Shown: positions 7,461 through 17,623 of the stretch, piece by piece
Layout: every line of letters starts with the position of its first letter
Numbering within the stretch: position 1 is the first letter of the stretch
From: Gnetum montanum
Lineage: Eukaryota; Streptophyta; Gnetopsida; Gnetales; Gnetaceae
NCBI GenBank assembly: GCA_015680685.1
Contig: MNCI01030304.1
Coordinates: forward strand, 1,026,122-1,047,426
Length of the DNA: 21,305 nucleotides
Reading direction: 5' to 3'
Translations under genes and position numbers: made by a program
Notes under the pieces: generated by a model
What the model was told of the DNA's origin: nothing
What the model saw: only the letters and a program-made list of their open reading frames with translations
Databases searched by the model: none

Positions 7461-7985
7461 ATCTGTTATTCCGTAGGAGGAGATCACCCATCTTCAAACA
7501 TGCTTTGGGTGTGGTTGGGCCCTAGCAGAGACATAGATGGCAATAAGGCTGTGTTGCATTGTACACAAGCCCTCTTGTGTGCAGGCTTGCATCTTTAGGC
7601 ACAATGAGCCTTGGGACTTGACAACCTCCTCTATGCCCCCCATCCTAGCGCTCTAGACATTGTAGCACCATGGATCCTGGTCAGCAAGCCTAGGCACCTA
7701 TGGTGACAGACCTGACAACCATCCACATAACTAACACAACCTCTGCCATCCTCACTGTCCGTAGCTATCCCTCCAATTGCTGACCTGCTATTGTAAGCGC
7801 TGCCTTCTTCGCCTACATCCTCTTAGCAGCTATGCCCATTTTCTCCACCGCTCTGCTCTCTGACTCCACCATTGTGCCTATCCTAATTGTCATTCCATAC
7901 GTTCTCTGCGTTGATTCTGCCGGTTCGCTCTGCCACTGTGTCCATTTTCTCTGCTGCCTCGCATTGTCTGATCCTTAGGCCACAT
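7461..7985 (-). other. Probable LINE 5' portion, no clear frame
   Basis: This segment has the same GC-rich character as the adjoining ORF1 but many stops in all frames. A short minus-strand piece (ITDLGIHALTREL) leads into the GGPWF region. I assign it to the LINE by continuity only. Confidence 0.35.
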
Positions 7986-8035
7986 GTTGGAAGAATTGGA
8001 ATATCAGAAAACTGAGATTTAAATGATATTTTTTA

Positions 8036-8081
8036 GAAAAAATTAGAAGTTTGTTAGCGAAAAAATTAGAAGTTTGTTAGC
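8036..8081. repeat. Perfect 23-bp tandem duplication
   Basis: The unit GAAAAAATTAGAAGTTTGTTAGC (named by positions 8036-8058) is repeated without change at 8059-8081. It sits in AT-rich DNA that begins at about 7985. A looser repeat, GATCTTTAGCATT, occurs twice between about 8150 and 8200. Confidence 0.8.
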
Positions 8082-8256
8082 AAAAAAATTTTATTTTGAA
8101 ATCTTCATGAAATTTTTTTTAATATGATCTTCACTAAGAAAATTTTAAGATCTTTAGCATTGCATTGGACAAATTTTGAAGATGATCTTTAGCATTAGGA
8201 AAATAAATTTCAAGAATTATGATTTATTTGGCAAGGAAGATGGTGAAAAAAAATTC

Positions 8257-8329
8257 AAGCAAGTGGCAAGAATTGAACCTGCAACCTAAATTTTATTTAA
8301 CTATGTTTTTACCACTGAGCCTTATTATT
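8257..8329 (-). other. tRNA-like / SINE-head relic
   Basis: On the minus strand an A-box-like GGCTCAGTGGTA (near 8321-8310) is followed about 31 nt later by a B-box-like GGTTCAATTCT (8279-8269). The T arm still folds: GCAGG, loop TTCAATT, CTTGC, with one G-T pair. A run of T (about 8255-8247) follows, as in a pol III terminator. The acceptor stem and anticodon arm do not fold, so this is a decayed tRNA-derived element rather than a functional tRNA. Confidence 0.4.
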
Positions 8330-8770
8330 AAGATTTGCGATTTGGTTTTTGTAATGGATATTTGGATGATTGTAATCATCCCACACTTAGGTAATGGTGG
8401 GTCCAATAAAAGTTCCCACAACTTTGATAGTGGTCTAAAGAGATCAGACCCCATTTAATCAACTCTGTGGCCAATCAGGCATTCTGGCCTTAGCTTGGCA
8501 TTGTGGTGAGAATTTCATGCAGATTCCAATGCTTGGGTGGCTTCTCCCTCTTCCGTGGTGGCAGTGGGGAGATTTAAAACCTGCTATTCACTAAAGGCTT
8601 GCCTTCTGTAGGAGTCGGGGTCTTGCATCTTTGCTGTAAAACCTCATGAACATGGTGATGGTCTGGGAAATGACTTCCAGGATTCTGCTCTAGGATCGGG
8701 GGGATGGCAGCACATCTTGAAAGTAGATGGAGGAGAGCTTTGGCGCTGAGTAGTGAGCCAGTTCACTAAG
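8330..8770. other. No gene recognised
   Basis: An open stretch reaches 8458 on the + strand but has no recognisable motif. The following sequence (8461-8770) is more GC-rich and probably belongs to the same decayed element as the coiled-coil frame downstream. Confidence 0.4.
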
Positions 8771-8772
8771 CA

Positions 8773-9288
8773 GTGTGGATGTTGAAAGGGAGGTTGAAGT
8801 GTGTGTTTTTGAGCAACTTCATGACTTGGAGACTCAAATATACCAGAAAGTGGTTGAATAGTCTTGCAGCCTCAAGGCTGACACCAGGCAGGCAGTTTAG
8901 GGTTACATTGCTGCAGAAATTTGCTGTATTACTGAAGAGATTGAAGAAGGAGACTGTCGAGGTTAAGCACTTGAGGCTCTAGATTTGCAGGGAATTGCAG
9001 CAAGAGGCTCAAAGAGTACAGGAGCACCAACTGTAGGCAGAAGAGCAAAGAAGGCAAGAAGAGCAATGAAAGTGGTAGGTAGAGCTTGATAGGCACTGTG
9101 TTGAGGAGGCTGCTAGGGCTGATGCCAAGAGGCAGATAAGAGAGGAGATCTGCCACCCTGAGCAGGATGAGGAAGAGAGGATCGAACTGGAAAGACAACA
9201 CCGTGCTTTAGTCTGCAGCTCTATGGAGCACTGGTTCTCCTATGGCAAGTGCCCCTATATTGAATTGGGGAGCTATTTCAGATGATCT
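8773..9288 (+). pseudogene. Decayed coiled-coil coding relic
   Basis: Reading frames on the + strand are dominated by Glu, Gln, Arg and Lys: DVEREVEV and FEQLHDLETQIYQKVVE near the start (one frame), then KETVEVKHLRL, ELQQEAQRVQEHQL, AEEQRRQEEQ and EEAARADAKRQIREEI in another frame, ending ERIELERQHRALVCSS. Interruptions are mostly TAG and TGA. It was probably a coiled-coil protein of a mobile element or captured host gene. I do not recognise the family. No start or end is certain. Confidence 0.45.
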
Positions 9289-9290
9289 GA

Positions 9291-10533
9291 TAAATGGATC
9301 AATGCAATGATTGTTCAGCACTCTAGCCTTCTTCGTCTTGACTAAACTTTACATCTCATGTCAGCTAAAGTATGAAGTGCATTCATTCTGGATCTCTTTG
9401 TACATAAGCTATGACTTTGAAATCTGTTTCATGACAATAAAAATCTCCGATCTTTACAAGAAAAAAGAATTAGTTAAAAATATGATGAAATGAGTGAGAT
9501 ATATACGATTTACTAACATTCTTTCAGTTTGCCTAAGAACCATCAAGTTTCTATTTTTGATCATTAAGAATGAAACATTAATCTCTCCAATGGAAATGAA
9601 TTTTGATTTATATGAAAATTATAGAATCTGGAAGAAAAACAGAGTTTGAGATTTTTCTGGAAAATTAGGTTTTGGTTTAATCTTTTAGTAGTGTGCTATT
9701 TTCCTCTGTTTCAAAATGCTTTCTGAGATTTTCTTGATTCTAAGCTGTAGAGAATTCAAAGAGCTTTCTAGAAATATATGGCGCATGCTTCAGATCTTCC
9801 TAATTTGAGAGAAATCACTAAATCAATTTGAATATTTTGAATAGAACTTGGAAGAATTGCAACAAACACTTTATATGAAAGCCAAAACTTCACCATTTTT
9901 CATAAAATAAATATGAAATGTACTCAGATAAAGGATCTCAAGCATTATCAAGGCTTGGATCTTTATCTTCTATATCAATTCATTGGGAATTAGACATGAA
10001 AATTAAGGCATCAAGAGGGGGCTTTTCCCTCAACAGAACGTAGCCTCTTGAACATGCAAAAAACCTCCGTCTACATGCATCTAAGTATATTCAAATTCAC
10101 ATCCACATTGTTTCCTGGGCAATGTGCCAGGGTCTAATACTTGAAACATTGAAACGTTGAACAATTTTGACATTTTCGAAAACTTTTTCCGAGCTTTTGT
10201 TTTGAGGTAAACTTAATTCGTTCTGTTACACTAGTTGTTGCGTTCCCTGTATTTTTCAGCGATATGATTTTTTCTACATTGGTGATTCCGTGTTGTTCTT
10301 ATTGCTGTTCTAGTTACTTCTGAATTTATAATTTAATTAGTAGGTTTTGTTATAAATTTATGAATTTTAAACCTTTTAGCAATATTTTTAATTTCATTTT
10401 TTTCAATTATTTTCATGTTTAATATGAGTCCATATGTTCCTGATGGTATTACACTATCTAATGTGATTGAGTTAATACTGATCATTTGAGACATATGATT
10501 TCAGTTAACGCTTTTTTGGTTTCTTGTTTTTAG
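9291..10533. other. AT-rich region, no gene recognised
   Basis: Short open frames only (for example 9311-9493) and no recognisable domain. A segment near 10150-10208 ends in a donor-like GAG|GTAAAC, but no matching exon start is visible. It could be intron sequence of a large host gene if the exon candidate at 10534 is real. Confidence 0.4.
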
Positions 10534-10602
10534 AAGGAGAAACTTTCAATTGGAAAGGTTTTATTTGAAGAGAAATTAAAAGAAATTGAAGAACAGAACC
10601 AG
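10534..10602 (+). CDS. Candidate internal exon (23 codons, coiled-coil type)
   Basis: A pyrimidine tract ending TTTCTTGTTTTTAG (10533) is followed by 69 nt open in a single frame, then CAG|GTTTTA at 10603. The frame encodes KEKLSIGKVLFEEKLKEIEE plus QNQ. The other two frames contain stops, and the exon length is a multiple of three. Composition is Lys/Glu-rich, unlike the flanking T-rich DNA. The + strand orientation and isolation suggest either an exon of a host gene with very long introns or a chance match. No neighbouring exon was found in this window. Confidence 0.3.
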
Positions 10603-12600
10603 GTTTTATTTATATATTGGGTTTTATGTTTCTTATTTGTAAGATTGAGTTAATATTTTATGAAATGTGCTTTGAGTACCACTTGCATTTATGACGTATC
10701 TGTTTTCAAAATGAATTTCTTCAGTTAATTATTAAATTGGGGTTATATTTTTTGGAACTTCTGTGATGAGTTGAAATCTCATCTTGATGTCCTTAGAATG
10801 CTGCATACCTTTCGCATGATAAGAATAATTATTCAGACCAGGGAATTTCATATGGACTGTCGTCCTGATCAAATTTTGCATTCCTTTGTTTTGGATGCCA
10901 GAGTGTGCTCGCAATTATCTGAGTGTGTCTCCTAGACACGGTAGCACACTGCTTCTCTGTATAAAATTGCTTTCCTAGAGCAAGTTTTGGAAGGCAGGTG
11001 GGTGTTAATGGGTGCCGAAGAGCAATGAAATTTAACATGCATTGCTCATGTATTGCATATTCATGTTTGGCGTTTTTATGCCTATTGTGCATTAGCATTT
11101 GGGATTTTTGTGGCCACGTAGAAGGCTTCTTGTCACGATATCCCTTTTGCTTTTGATGTGCACCCACCTCGCTACCAGAAAGCCCCCTTTTCACCAAAAG
11201 TTATTCGATGCACACAGCTGTGCTCCCACGCTCATTGCTAGGGAAATGGAACCTTATAAAATATTTAATTTTGTTTTTAAGAAAGCCTGTTATCGTGGAA
11301 ATTGAAATGATTTAGTTTAACGTTTCATCCTTTGTTTTGACCTAAAAAAAGAGAAGATTTTAAAAAAGGTTCTCTGTATAGTCCGATAAGAGCATTGCTA
11401 TGAGTACACTTTGGCTATGACCCTTGGAGTGTTTGCGCCATACCACGGCTAGGCAGGCCCATGCCAGCTCACTATAGATAGTTATTTAGGGGATAGGGAT
11501 AGGTTGCAATAACCTCACTTGAAGAATGAGCGTACCATGGTGGTTGCAAATGTTTGTGGCTATCTAGATGGTGTTTTGTTGCTATAAGAGCTTATCTGGA
11601 GGTGGACTTTCAACTAGCAACCATTCTTCCTTGCCAACTTATCTTCCTGATGTTGCTATTGTACAACCGGTGCTTCCTAGCTTGGCCTAACCCAGTTCTC
11701 TTGTACTAGGAAGCCATGTGCTTGTAGTTCTTCTTTCAACGCCAAGAAGAGATAGGAATTTAATTGTATCATGAAGTTGTAAACTCAATTCATGTACCAT
11801 TTTCATTGACAAACAACTGATGTCCTTGGGACCTTTTCCAGCCCTATACACATAGTAGTTATTTCAGCGTTCCAATTTTGCTTTTCTTTTATTTTTAAAT
11901 AAATTGCATTGACTTTGTTTCACTTCTTATTCATGATGAAATTTTGCTATTTTTGCCCTTCCCCGTGTAACTAGATTCAGACATTTATATTTATGACAAG
12001 TAGGCACTTGAATAAAAATTTGTTCATAGCTAGAATTGTTTTAGAGGCGTTGTTGAGGATGGACATTGGTGTTTTTTTCTTTTTTAAATTGACAAGTTGT
12101 AAACTACATGAAATTTAGGTTGGAACTACCAAGCCTATAATTGTTGGTCTATATAGAGGGCATTACTAAGTTTGACAGTTTAAGTGGATGGGTTCGATTT
12201 TTCAATCACCAAAAAATGCTAATTCCATAACAACGAAAATACTAACACTAAAATAACCTATAAGAAGGTGTTCCCTTTCTCTAAGTATGATATAGTGGAT
12301 GGTTTTGTTGAATGCATTTCTTTTGAGTTGTTTCTATTACATTCTACACATGCACACTTCTTTATTGTTTTTGCTACTTTGAATCTTGGCATTTGTATCT
12401 TGAAGGTTTAGAGCAAATGATGAGATACACGTAGATGGAATGTTTGAGATACAGCGAGATGAAATGCATGAGATGAAGTCTTTGTTCACTTGCACTGCTA
12501 AGCAAGTGATTATGACTTGAGAGATTATGCTAGAGCTCACCATGAGGAATAATACATTGCAGCAGTTCATGAAGACACAGAACAAGATGTAAAGACAAGT
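10603..12600. other. AT-rich intergenic or intronic region
   Basis: No gene was recognised. Small structures include a hairpin GTGTCT-CCT-AGACAC at 10925-10939 and a pair of inverted 9-mers AGGTGGGTG (10996-11004) and CACCCACCT (11161-11169) bracketing about 155 bp. Open frames on the minus strand (11197-10829) have no domain signature. The 11400-11760 stretch is moderately GC-rich and may be another element remnant. Confidence 0.4.
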
Positions 12601-12619
12601 AAAAATGTGTGGAAGGTAG

Positions 12620-12920
12620 ACATACAGTAGTATTGAAAAGGCACATGGCAATGCATAAGTATACACGACAATCTTTAGGGGTAAGCACATAGTAGTGCAC
12701 AAGGGCATGCATGTGGTAGTGTGCAAAAACACATAGGCAATGTGTACATAGATCTGCAATAAAATCTATGTGACATAGACAATGTATTTATAAATTCACA
12801 CAACATAGGCGGCATGCACAATTATTATAGCTGTGTAGTCATAATTTTGCGTCTATAGGTAGTGCATACAACGGTTTGAAGTGTGTAATCATAGACAAAA
12901 GCAACATTGGTAGCATAGGG
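12620..12920. repeat. Degenerate minisatellite, period about 22 bp
   Basis: A motif of the type ACATRGYARTGYRYA starts at 12620, 12643, 12687, 12709, 12731 and 12773. Weaker copies lie near 12665 and 12753, and looser copies at 12803, 12853 and 12904. Spacing in the first part is close to 22 bp or twice that. Open frames read on either strand here (for example 12759-12337 minus) are by-products of the repeat and are Cys/Leu/Tyr-rich without a domain. Confidence 0.5.
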
Positions 12921-13324
12921 ATTGAAACTTGTTTTGCAACATACATTGTTTAACACATTGACAAGGGCTCCTTGGTGGCTATGTAAGTTGTGGAAACTTG
13001 AAATGTTACAATTGAAGTAGTTTAGGGCCTACATTTTTTTTAATTACTGCAGTGATAGTTTTGTTTGGTAGTGGCCATGAACTTTGAAAACCTAAAATTC
13101 TAGTCTCAAATGGGTTTGAGGTGTTCAAGCAAGCAAATACAATGTGCAGAAGTCTAAGTTTTCAGAAAAGGACTACATTGATCTTCCTCTTTTACTTTTG
13201 AATTAGAAGCCTAGTTGAATGAGTAAAAATGGCAGAATCAATTCATTATGGTAGTTAAAGCAAATTAGACGTTTAGAGTATATCATCGAGAAAACAAAAG
13301 AAATGCACCTGCATTGTCTATGCC
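12921..13324. other. AT-rich region, no gene recognised
   Basis: No open frame, repeat or structure of note was found between the minisatellite and the copia-like gag scrap. Confidence 0.4.
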
Positions 13325-13710
13325 ATGCCTATATTCAACAAAAACCAAGTACTTATAATTTTTCCATCTTGTTTAATTTTTCTAGGAATAGATGAATGCC
13401 ATTACAAATGGTGCAAAACTATAACACTGTATAGGACATATTGTATACGTTTGAATGGGTCTTTGAATAACAAATCTCATCTAGACTTCATTTACATTAT
13501 TAACAAGATGAAAATAGTTCATATAGAAAAGGGAAAAGCTTTGGAAGTCATCAATGAGCTTTGATGAATGAAATAGATCTTTAACGAAGACTACAGGCAA
13601 CAATGGATCGCTTTAGCCTTGCTTATTAAAAGTGCTCAAGTAGTTCCCAGCTATGAATGGGTCATCACCACATTATTAGCAAACGACAAGTTGAAAGGTA
13701 TGATCTTTTA
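13325..13710 (+). pseudogene. Possible Ty1/copia gag relic
   Basis: The first segment (13325-13564) includes LNGSLNNKSHLDFIYIINKM and IEKGKALEVINEL. After stops, a second frame (about 13577-13708) reads NEDYRQQWIALALLIKSAQ and VPSYEWVITTLLANDKLKG. The order Leu-rich helix, [LV]-P-x-[SE]-Y-E-x-[VL]-[VI]-T-T-L-L resembles the LPPSYEHLVTTLL region of plant Ty1/copia Gag. The match is short and from memory, so this is tentative. Confidence 0.35.
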
Positions 13711-13754
13711 AATTGTCACAAGTCTAATAATATATCTTAACAGGTAGCATTATA

Positions 13755-14330
13755 CTTACTGATGAAGCATCACATATCTTATGTTGGAAAGCTTAATGTT
13801 TCTCCAGAAAATGCTGGCATAGTTGTTGTCCTATTATTGATGAAAATTGTCTGCACTAGCTATGATATAGTAGATGCAATGCACAATTGAAGAGCTAATA
13901 AATGTATATAAATATGAACCACATACTGCATTTATGGCATTGTTTTGTTCTTAGGTAGTGAAACTTTTTCAGTTTGTTTTCTCATTCCTTGTAGTAGTTA
14001 GCAAATGCCATTATGTGGTTTGGAGTTAATTGTAAGGTGTCTTAATTTGAGTGGAATGTACTTGGACATGTTCCATGTTGCATAACATCATAATTTACTT
14101 TTCCTTGTCATTTACTTTTTAATGAAAATTAGAGTGATCTTTATGATTCTATCACACGTTAATCATATGGTGGAATGAGTGCAACCTTGTTTAGAGTGTA
14201 ATATATTTTTAGGTTTTGAGTGTAATGTATTTTTGTTTGGTAATCCCAACGATGATATTGTTTAGTACACTTAGCAATGTATCACTTTGTAATCCTAGCA
14301 ATGGATGTGCTAGTTCAGGACATGGACAGG
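13755..14330 (+). repeat. Direct repeat A, probable 5' LTR of a non-autonomous element
   Basis: This segment aligns along its length with 16113-16745. Anchors include GGAAAGCTTAATGTT (13786) with AGAAAGCTTTAGGTT (16143), TTTGTTTTCTCATTC in both, GTTAATCATATGGT in both, TTGGTAATCCC in both, and a shared end near GATGTGCTAG / GATGTACTAG. A TATA box lies at the same relative place. Divergence is high, so any LTR pair is old. Exact TG..CA ends and a target duplication could not be fixed. Confidence 0.55.
13905..13914 (+). promoter_or_regulatory. TATA box in direct repeat A
   Basis: TATATAAATA lies in the position expected for the U3/R boundary of an LTR and is matched by CTATAAATA at 16303-16311 in repeat B. 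This supports the LTR reading over a random duplication. Confidence 0.45.
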
Positions 14331-15190
14331 TATAATGGTCATTTTAACCACACTATACATGTGGGGCCTACTATGTCCGTGGTAAGATATCTCACATTTT
14401 GATTCTTGAATCCCTGCTCCATTCATTTCACCTCATTGAGATTGGGCAATTACAACCAAGGCTTTGTGTATCATAGTACGAGTTTCCAACCAAGCTGGTG
14501 GTGTGTTGATTGGTACAGGGGCATGATCAGTGTTCAACTTCTAAGGTGCCCATGGACACTTATAGAAGTGGTTAAGCAAGGGCAATATAGGTAGAAGCTT
14601 GCTTTGGGGAGGATCTATTTTTATAATGGTTGTCGACGATGTTGTCAAATCAATCTCACACCTTCAAAACATTGTGGGCAAGTTTCCTAGGTTCATGCAT
14701 TTTGTGGAATCTATTTTCTCCTCATTTTATGATGGTTTTTATTGATGTTTATTGGAATTTTCTTCACATTTTTTATTTTTTTGGCTATTTTAACAACTAA
14801 ATTTAATGTTTCCCCAACTTAGGAATGTTAGTGGAACCCACTGCTCAGCCTAGCAATCCTTAGAAGGCTCTATAGACATCATAAAAAATTTGAAAACATC
14901 AATTTTCAGCCCTAATTTACAATGAAAAATATTATGTCTACAAGTTGTGGTATCATAGTACACACACATAGACCATGCCGCTTTTTCCAAATTTTTCATT
15001 ATTTGTTTCAAATGCATATAGAGTTTTTGTTGTTTCCAGAGCTTAGAGCCTTTGAAATGCGATATCTTGTGAACTAGACCTCCGATGTTACCCATTTGAA
15101 AACTTGTGAGCTCTTGGAGTTGAGCTCTCCAGCGTGATGGCACTAAAGACACCATTTTAAAATTTTTTCTAAGATTCCAATTTCGAATAC

Positions 15191-15251
15191 TAAGGTAACT
15201 AATAATGAAAGAAATTAAAATAACTTAGAAATTGATGATTTAGTTACCTTA
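15191..15251. repeat. Perfect 12-bp inverted repeat with 37-nt loop
   Basis: TAAGGTAACTAA (15191-15202) and its reverse complement TTAGTTACCTTA (15240-15251) bracket 37 nt of AT-rich sequence. It could be a hairpin or the ends of a tiny inverted-repeat element, but no target duplication was evident. Confidence 0.55.
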
Positions 15252-15794
15252 AGGCCTTAGGAACATAATTTTACAATCATCTTGAGCCTTAAATCATAAC
15301 ATTTTTTCAAATTTTGATCTAACCAAGGATCCAAAAAAGGATTGGAATTCCAAATAAAAGTGATCAAAAACTTCAAGGAAGGGAAAAGAGGCTAAAAGGA
15401 GGAAATGTGAATGAGGACATTGCTAAGTGCCATAGCAGATGACCAACTTGGAAGTGAGATTAGGTAGTAGCTTGCAACCACATTTTTTCTGTATGAATGT
15501 GAATGCCAACTTTACGATCAAACTAAGTAGAAGTTGCAAGTTGCAGATGTGGAGATTGAGGTCTAAAGGCCAAGATCACTAATTGAATAGATTTGGTAGA
15601 GAATGTCACCAAAAGAATGATATACTACTAGCAATAGAGGAATTAGGTCATGGTGCTCAAAGTAGAGCACATCACATGCAATGCTTGGTTTGCCCAGGCT
15701 TTTCATAGTTGTGTTTGTGGGAGGTCCCAATGGTAGGACTAGCCAAGCTTGGTTCAGCTTTGGGGGAACCATGGACGGATGATGAGAAATATTG

Positions 15795-15896
15795 GTTGAT
15801 CCTTCAGAAAATTTGCGTGAAATTGAATGAGCCAATAGAAGAGCCACTGAGAGAAGAATTGCCATTGCTCAACACAACTTGAAGTTTCATTGTTAG
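15795..15896 (+). pseudogene. Short coding-like patch
   Basis: The frame reads VDPSENLREIE, one TGA at 15828-15830, then ANRRATERRIAIAQHNLK and a stop soon after. The amphipathic Arg/Glu content looks like decayed coding sequence, perhaps the remnant of Gag or a captured gene. No family is recognised. Confidence 0.25.
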
Positions 15897-16112
15897 TGGA
15901 TTTTGAAGACTTTTTGAAGATTTTCACAAATTTTTATTATTTGTTTAGTGTTATGATTTCGTTGTAATGTACACATTTGAATAAATTTTTATAATGCAGC
16001 ACGTAAGTTTTCGTAATGTTAGTAAGTCTAGCGTTGGTCGTTACACAATTCCTGTAATTGGACTTTGTTCATTTTGTACAACTTGACGATGAGTTTTTGG
16101 TGAGTTGTAGGG

Positions 16113-16745
16113 GTATTATGAAACATCATATGTTTTATGGTCAGAAAGCTTTAGGTTAAGGTGACATTTCACTGGGAAATAACCGTATAAACCTTGTCTT
16201 AGAATTGATAAAGACTATCTACATAAGTTGTGATATCGTAGATGCGATATTGCATCCCATGATGCAATTTCATAGATATGAAATCATAGAGTCAATAAAT
16301 ATCTATAAATACATGCCACCTACAGAATTTATGACACCATTTTATTAGTAGGTAGTGAATTTTTATCTATTTGTTTTCTCATTCATTGCAGCATTCAACG
16401 AGTGCTCATAGCATGGTTTCAAGTTAATTTCATGATGTCTTAATGAAGTGGAATGCACCTAGAGGTGTTCCATGACTAGTAATAAAGATTGAGATTAATT
16501 CCTATTCATTATAGCACTTTGACTTTGATTAAATTTACTTTTTCTTCTCATTTAGTTTCCAGTGCAAATTAGACAAATGTTTATGATTCCATTGCATGTT
16601 AATCATATGGTAGAATGAGCATGATGTAGTTTCAAGCACAACGTATATTTATCTGGTAATCCTTGCAGTGATATTGCTTAGTATGCATGACAACATATTG
16701 CTTGGTAATCCCAAGAGTAGATGTACTAGTTTAGAATGTGAATGG
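16113..16745 (+). repeat. Direct repeat B, probable 3' LTR
   Basis: This is the homologue of 13755-14330; anchors are given there. It is slightly longer because of AT-rich insertions (for example near 16480-16530). It carries the matching TATA box CTATAAATA at 16303-16311. Confidence 0.55.
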
Positions 16746-17159
16746 TAGGTTAGGGCCTAGACAGTAATTGTCTCTATCTAGTCTAAGATTTATTTTATTG
16801 TTATTTAGATTAATTAATTAATTTTGGCCCTAGTAACATCAATTATCATAGGCCTCAACTACAATTAAGCATATGCATTAAGGGCCAGTATGAGGGTGGT
16901 TAGGAAGTAGTGACTTGCAGTCCATGATAAACTCTCTAGAAACCTTAAAATGTACGGATTACAACTTGACCTACCATGATGATGCTTATAGATTGTATGG
17001 TTGGGTGTTGGATATTATTGCTGCTCATCAGTTACAAATAAGAAAGAATAGAAATAGATCTCTTTTATGATGAGCCAAACTACAATAATTATAGAAAGTG
17101 AAAGTAGCAATTTGTGAAGGGTAAAGGTAAGTAGAAGGGTTATCACTTGAAGCCACAGT
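16746..17159. other. No gene recognised
   Basis: AT-rich DNA with a TTAATTAATTAATT stretch near 16810. No open frame with coding character was found. Confidence 0.4.
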
Positions 17160-17285
17160 GCGCATCTCGCTAAGCGGGGTCTTGGGAGGGTTGGTAGATG
17201 AGCGAAAGGCTAATTCTTTTTGTGGTTGTGTCCAAGCTTGAACCTAGGTCTTCAACTTAAGAAATGAACACCTTACGATGACTCC
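17160..17285 (-). mobile_element. tRNA-derived SINE-like relic
   Basis: On the minus strand a B-box-like AGGTTCAAGC (17245-17236) lies about 25 nt after a TCGTAAGGTG A-box-like segment (near 17277-17268). It is followed by a GC-rich body containing CCAACCCTCCCAAGACCCCG and CTTAGCGAGATGCGC. The block stands out from its AT-rich surroundings. The body resembles tRNA-derived repeats that are common in plant genomes; that is recollection and not a database match. Confidence 0.4.
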
Positions 17286-17406
17286 AAATGATGGTCCAAA
17301 TGAAAGGCAAGTAGAAGCAAACACAACTTGCCTCGAAGAACAGGAGTCAAGAGGTAAAGTGGAGCCCGAACAAGAAAAAGAAGAACTTGTCTTGCAAAAG
17401 ATATGA
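17278..17406 (+). CDS. Small acidic ORF (42 codons), possible exon or gag fragment
   Basis: ATG at 17278 opens a frame to TGA at 17404-17406. The product is Glu/Gln/Lys-rich (NDGPNERQVEANTT, then CLEEQESRGKVEPEQEKEEL). It overlaps the SINE-like block at its start. It is too short to identify and could be part of the leader of the Ty3 element downstream. Confidence 0.2.
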   Translation: MTPNDGPNERQVEANTTCLEEQESRGKVEPEQEKEELVLQKI

Positions 17407-17612
17407 TATCCTTTGGTTATTTTCTAGCTTATTAAGTGAATTGGAATGATAGCAATTATCTTTTGCTATGCATCTTCTTCAGGTATTGTGAGACTAGTGA
17501 AAGATAGGTGATATGCAATTGATGTAACTATTGTTAGAATTATAATGAGTAGAAAAGCAATATCTCGTCAAGAACTTGTTAAGGTTGAAGGAGTTAGAAA
17601 ATAATGTAGGCT

Positions 17613-17623
17613 CTATAAATAAG
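17613..17623 (+). promoter_or_regulatory. TATA box upstream of the second Ty3 relic
   Basis: CTATAAATAAG lies about 450 bp upstream of the Gag ATG at 18070, in a stretch (TATA, then a GC-poor leader) like the U3/R region of plant LTR elements. No paired LTR is seen in the window, so this is tentative. Confidence 0.3.

Larger units (their letters stand above)
6090..7985 (-). mobile_element. LINE segment, copy 1: ORF1 and N-terminal half of ORF2 endonuclease
   Basis: On the minus strand the order is ORF1 N-terminal region, GGPWF motif, zinc knuckle, C-rich tract, ORF1 C-terminus, then ORF2 endonuclease. The parts are described in separate entries. The segment ends just after IGDFNQ near 6095 and abuts copy 2. 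The upstream limit is placed at about 7985, where GC-rich sequence changes abruptly to AT-rich. It has the 5' part of a plant L1-type LINE but lacks RT and a 3' end, the opposite of normal 5' truncation. Confidence 0.6.
14331..16112. other. Interior between the two direct repeats, almost non-coding
   Basis: About 1.8 kb with no RT, integrase or protease. Contents noted are a short open frame 14406-14594 without domains, a minus-strand open segment 15155-14850, an inverted repeat at 15191-15251 and a small coding-like patch at 15795-15896. This fits a LARD-like or otherwise non-autonomous LTR element. A primer-binding site complementary to a common plant tRNA is not obvious after 14330. Confidence 0.4.

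Noticed and set aside
8219-8458. + strand 79-codon frame as a gene
   Set aside because: It overlaps the tRNA-like relic on the other strand and has no domain signature.
10150-10208. Possible exon ending GAG|GTAAAC with a readable Phe-rich frame
   Set aside because: No acceptor or start was found, and its phase does not fit the exon candidate at 10534.
10996-11169. MITE bounded by AGGTGGGTG / CACCCACCT
   Set aside because: Only 9 bp of inverted ends and no target duplication seen.
10829-11197. Minus-strand 122-codon frame
   Set aside because: No motif, no convincing coding bias and no splice context; most likely chance.
12337-12759. Minus-strand 140-codon frame rich in Cys, Leu and Tyr
   Set aside because: It is produced by reading through the degenerate 22-bp repeat and has no recognisable domain.
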